Of a stretch of 35,924 bases of DNA, positions 33,273 to 35,924 are shown piece by piece (within the stretch, counting starts at the first letter, position 1; each line of letters opens with the position of its first letter). The position numbers and the translations under genes were made by a program. The notes under the pieces were generated by a model that worked only from the letters and a program-made list of their open reading frames with translations, did no database searches and had not been told where the DNA came from. This DNA is from CAZWXH01 sp964637725. GTDB lineage: Bacteria; Bacillota_I; Bacilli_A; Erysipelotrichales; Coprobacillaceae. The stretch spans positions 1 to 35,924 of the forward strand of contig CAZWXH010000005.1 in the NCBI GenBank assembly GCA_964637725.1, read 5' to 3'.

Positions 33273-33564
33273 AGAAGTTGCTTCTTTACTAGGACTTGCT
33301 ACGGCAGCAAGAAAGACTTCAACGGGAGATGTTTTAATAAATGACATCAGACAAAAGAAAGTTTTTCTAGTCTTAATTGCAAATGATGCAAGTGAAAACA
33401 CATTGAAAAAAATTAGTGATAAATGTAAATACTATCATTGTGATTATGAAGTTATTGGTTCGAGTGATCAAATCTCAAAAGCAATAGGAAAGAGTAATCG
33501 TATGGCAGTAGGCATTTTAGATAAAGGTTTTGCAGATAAAATGAAATCAAAGCTAGGAGGTTGA
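33262..33564 (+). CDS. rplGA: L7Ae/YlxQ-type ribosomal protein
   Basis: This 100-residue protein of the L7Ae/L30e/S12e family begins VASLLGLATAARKTSTG and includes KKVFLVLIANDASENTLKKISDKC, matching the YlxQ branch that binds kink-turn RNA. It is small and nonessential in Bacillus. It overlaps ylxR by 11 bases and ends 4 bases before infB, in the usual order. T-box leaders contain kink-turn folds, so YlxQ-type proteins could bind them; that is only a possibility. Confidence 0.93.
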   Translation: MLSREVASLLGLATAARKTSTGDVLINDIRQKKVFLVLIANDASENTLKKISDKCKYYHCDYEVIGSSDQISKAIGKSNRMAVGILDKGFADKMKSKLGG

Positions 33565-33568
33565 TATT

Positions 33569-35416
33569 ATGGCAAAAAAGAATACTTCAACAAAGAGAAA
33601 TGGTAATCAAAAAAAGAAGTTAATTTCAAATGTTCCAACAAAAAAGGAAGAAAAGATCTTAGGTGATGGAATTGTTGAATATACTGATGGGATTACAGTT
33701 GGGGAATTAGCAGAAAAAATCGGACAAACTCCTGCTAATGTGATTAAAGTATTATTCGCACTTGGAACTATGGTCACTATAAATTCATCATTGGATGATG
33801 AACAAATAGAATTGATTTGTCTTGAGTATGGATGTGAAACTAAAAAGACAATTATTGTTAGCGAAGAGAATTTTGAGGATTTTGAAATTGTTGATGATGA
33901 AGCTGATTTAACAGGTCGTGCTCCAGTTGTTACAATCATGGGACATGTTGATCATGGGAAAACGACTTTATTAGATTCAATTAGAAAATCAAAAGTTACT
34001 GAAGGAGAATTTGGTGGTATTACGCAACATATTGGAGCTTATCAAGTAGAAGTTTCTGGTAAAAAGATAACATTCTTAGATACACCAGGTCATGAAGCTT
34101 TCACTGCTATGCGTGCTCGTGGGGCTCAAGTCACTGATATTGTTATTATTGTTGTTGCTGCTGATGATGGGGTTATGCCTCAAACTAGAGAAGCAGTTGA
34201 TCATGCTTTAGCAGCAAAAGTTCCTATCGTTGTTGCGGTTAATAAAGTTGATAAAGAAGGAGCAGATCCAGAACGTATCAAATCTGAGATGAGTGAACTT
34301 GGATTAATGCCAGAAGACTGGGGTGGGGAAGTTGTTTATTGTAACATTTCTGCCAAAAAAGGAACTGGGATTAATGAATTATTAGAAACATTAACTGTCG
34401 TTGCTGAATTGGCTGATTTAAAAGCTAATCCATCACGTTATGCTTATGGTAGTGTAGTAGAGGGTAGACTTGATAAAGGTCGTGGGCCAGTTGCTACATT
34501 GTTAGTGGAAAATGGAACTTTAAGATCAGGAGATCCAATTGTTGTTGGAACAACATTTGGTCGTGTTAGACAAATGTTAGATGACAGTGGAAAAGAAATT
34601 ACGACTGCTCCACCATCTACCCCAATTGAAATTACAGGATTAAACGATGTCCCTGTTGCCGGTGATAAGTTTATGGCATTTGAAAGTGAAAAGATGGCTC
34701 GTCATGTTGGTGAACAAAGACAAAAAGCTAAACAAGACTTAGATCGTGGTAATAATACTGCTATGAGTTTAGATGATTTGTTTTCACAAATCAAAGATGG
34801 TGAACTTGTTGACTTAAACGTTATTGTTAAAGCCGATGTTAATGGAACTGCTGAAGCAGTTAAGAGTTCTTTAGAAAAAATTGATATTGAAGGTGCTAGA
34901 GTGAATGTTATTCGTTCAACTGTTGGTGCTATCAGTGAATCAGATGTTTTATTAGCAAGTGCATCTCGTGCGATTATCTACGGATTTAACGTTCGTCCTG
35001 ATGCAAACGTTAGACGTAAAGCTGAAGAAGAAGGCGTAGAAATTAGACTTCACAATATTATCTACAAGATGATTGAAGAAATTGAAGCTGCAATGAAAGG
35101 TATGCTTGCTCCTGAATTCAAGGAACTTGTTACTGGACAAGCTGAGATTAGACAAGTTATTAAAGTTTCTAAAGTCGGAAATATTGCTGGATGTTATGTA
35201 ACTGATGGTTTTATTAGAAGAGACTGTGGAATCCGTTTAATTAGAGAAGGTGTTGTTGTATACGAAGGAATGCTTGGTACTTTAAAAAGATTTAAAGATG
35301 ATGCTAAGGAAGTTGCTACTGGATATGAATGTGGTATGACTATCGAAAACTATAATGACATCAAAGAAGGCGATATTATCGAAGGATATATCATGGAAGA
35401 AGTCGAAAGAAAGTAG
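33569..35416 (+). CDS. infB: Translation initiation factor IF-2
   Basis: This 615-residue GTPase is a short-form IF-2. The N-terminal extension is only about 50 residues, followed by the IF2-N module with ITVGELAEKIGQTPANVIKVLF. G1 is GHVDHGKT (125-132), G3 DTPGHEAF and G4 NKVDK. The domains C1 and C2 follow, ending in GTLKRFKDDAKEV and the fMet-tRNA-binding C-terminal IENYNDIKEGDIIE. It delivers initiator tRNA to the small subunit. Ribosome binding site TAGGAGGT lies in the end of rplGA. Confidence 0.98.
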   Translation: MAKKNTSTKRNGNQKKKLISNVPTKKEEKILGDGIVEYTDGITVGELAEKIGQTPANVIKVLFALGTMVTINSSLDDEQIELICLEYGCETKKTIIVSEENFEDFEIVDDEADLTGRAPVVTIMGHVDHGKTTLLDSIRKSKVTEGEFGGITQHIGAYQVEVSGKKITFLDTPGHEAFTAMRARGAQVTDIVIIVVAADDGVMPQTREAVDHALAAKVPIVVAVNKVDKEGADPERIKSEMSELGLMPEDWGGEVVYCNISAKKGTGINELLETLTVVAELADLKANPSRYAYGSVVEGRLDKGRGPVATLLVENGTLRSGDPIVVGTTFGRVRQMLDDSGKEITTAPPSTPIEITGLNDVPVAGDKFMAFESEKMARHVGEQRQKAKQDLDRGNNTAMSLDDLFSQIKDGELVDLNVIVKADVNGTAEAVKSSLEKIDIEGARVNVIRSTVGAISESDVLLASASRAIIYGFNVRPDANVRRKAEEEGVEIRLHNIIYKMIEEIEAAMKGMLAPEFKELVTGQAEIRQVIKVSKVGNIAGCYVTDGFIRRDCGIRLIREGVVVYEGMLGTLKRFKDDAKEVATGYECGMTIENYNDIKEGDIIEGYIMEEVERK

Positions 35417-35418
35417 GA

Positions 35419-35769
35419 ATGATTGAAGTGGTTTTAAAGAAAGATAAGATGAATAATATTATTCAAAGAGAACTTTCTGATATTTTACTTACTGAAGTAA
35501 GAGATTCAGCAATTGGATTTTGTACAATTACTGCAGTAGAAGTGACTACTGATTTGTCAATCGCAAAAATATATGTTTCTTTTTTAGAGAAAAACACTAA
35601 AAAAAGCATGGAAGCATTAGATAGATCAAAAGGATTTATTCGTTCGTTACTCGCAAAACGATTAACAACACGTAAATGTCCTGAACTTCAATTTATATTA
35701 GATACTTCTTTAGAATATGGAAATAAAATTGAAAGTATTATTCATGATTTAAACAAAGAAGGCAAATAG
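35419..35769 (+). CDS. rbfA: Ribosome-binding factor A
   Basis: This 116-residue KH-type protein helps mature the 5' end of 16S rRNA and copes with cold. The family pattern is seen in NNIIQRELSDILLTEVRD, CTITAVEVTTDLSIAKIYVSFL and a late RKCPELQFILDTSLEYG. ATG 35419 lies 2 bases after infB with a short TAGGA site; the in-frame GTG at 35428 is an alternative. truB would usually follow but is not here: a terminator comes next. Confidence 0.95.
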   Translation: MIEVVLKKDKMNNIIQRELSDILLTEVRDSAIGFCTITAVEVTTDLSIAKIYVSFLEKNTKKSMEALDRSKGFIRSLLAKRLTTRKCPELQFILDTSLEYGNKIESIIHDLNKEGK

Positions 35770-35779
35770 CCTTCTTTTT
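35755..35779 (+). terminator. Terminator of the rimP-rbfA operon
   Basis: AAAGAAGGC (35755-35763) and GCCTTCTTT (35769-35777) form a perfect 9-bp stem with a 5-base loop, then TT and A. It overlaps the rbfA stop codon. Confidence 0.88.
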
Positions 35780-35847
35780 ATCTATAAAGAATTTGGATGT
35801 GTCAAGTTTTTGTGGTCAATATAACAAGAATACATTTGCTTTAAGCA

Positions 35848-35876
35848 TTGATGTTGTTTGCTTATTGTGATATAAT
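35848..35876 (+). promoter_or_regulatory. Promoter for a gene beyond the window edge
   Basis: TTGATG (35848-35853) and TATAAT (35871-35876) are spaced by 17 bases. An ATG at 35903 could start the next gene, but only seven codons (MNIHRHY) are visible, so no product can be named. Confidence 0.65.
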
Positions 35877-35924
35877 AATTGTGTTAGAAGTCGTGGGATA
35901 AAATGAATATACATAGACATTATG

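Noticed and set aside
1..35924. tRNA, rRNA, CRISPR, prophage or complete insertion sequence
   Set aside because: No cloverleaf-like stretches, rRNA segments, regular spaced repeats, integrases or transposases were found in any part of the window.

Overview
The window is about 36 kb of AT-rich DNA with almost every gene on the + strand, tightly packed and often overlapping by a few bases. Gene content and order match the conserved chromosomal backbone of low-GC Firmicutes. Several genes that only make sense in an endospore former are present (SpoVID-like, YsxE-like, SpoIVFA-like, SpoIVFB-like and a SPOR-type protein in the SpoIIB position). The small genome style, the reduced clusters (no hem genes, clpX or folC at the expected places, no mreB beside mreC) and the codon usage suggest a spore-forming gut member of the Erysipelotrichia/Coprobacillaceae. 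That placement is an inference; no rRNA is present to confirm it.

Left block (1-19346). It opens inside pnp (3' two thirds of the second half) overlapping maf, then a stand-alone pfkA. Next come a TPR protein (ysoA position), trigger factor, Lon and the GTPase EngB/YsxC, in the order known from Bacillus. An orphan PTS EIIB gene separates these from a spore-coat pair, spoVID-ysxE. A Val T-box then controls an unknown membrane-anchored protein and valS. A 54-residue peptide gene with a double-glycine leader sits alone between two terminators. It is followed by the SPOR protein-radC pair, mreC-mreD-minC-minD, and spoIVFA-spoIVFB.

Three of the predicted sporulation transcription units begin with sequences resembling sigma-E promoters, all with the same 13-base spacing. 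The housekeeping units begin with ordinary sigma-A type promoters with 17-base spacing.

A run of 10 N (19462-19471) marks an assembly gap. On either side lie two copies, about 85% alike, of a roughly 74-base structured element; the right copy leads into rpsB. This may be a tandem regulatory leader for ribosomal protein S2, or a scaffolding join between two loci carrying related leaders. The genes left and right of the gap belong to two different neighbourhoods in Bacillus, so the join deserves care.

Right block (19472-35924). This is the classic rpsB-tsf-pyrH-frr-uppS-cdsA-dxr-rseP-polC run, followed by the rimP-nusA-ylxR-rplGA-infB-rbfA translation/transcription operon with its own promoter and leader hairpin. 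It closes with a terminator and a promoter for a gene that lies mostly outside the window. No tRNA, rRNA, CRISPR array, intact insertion sequence or prophage was seen.
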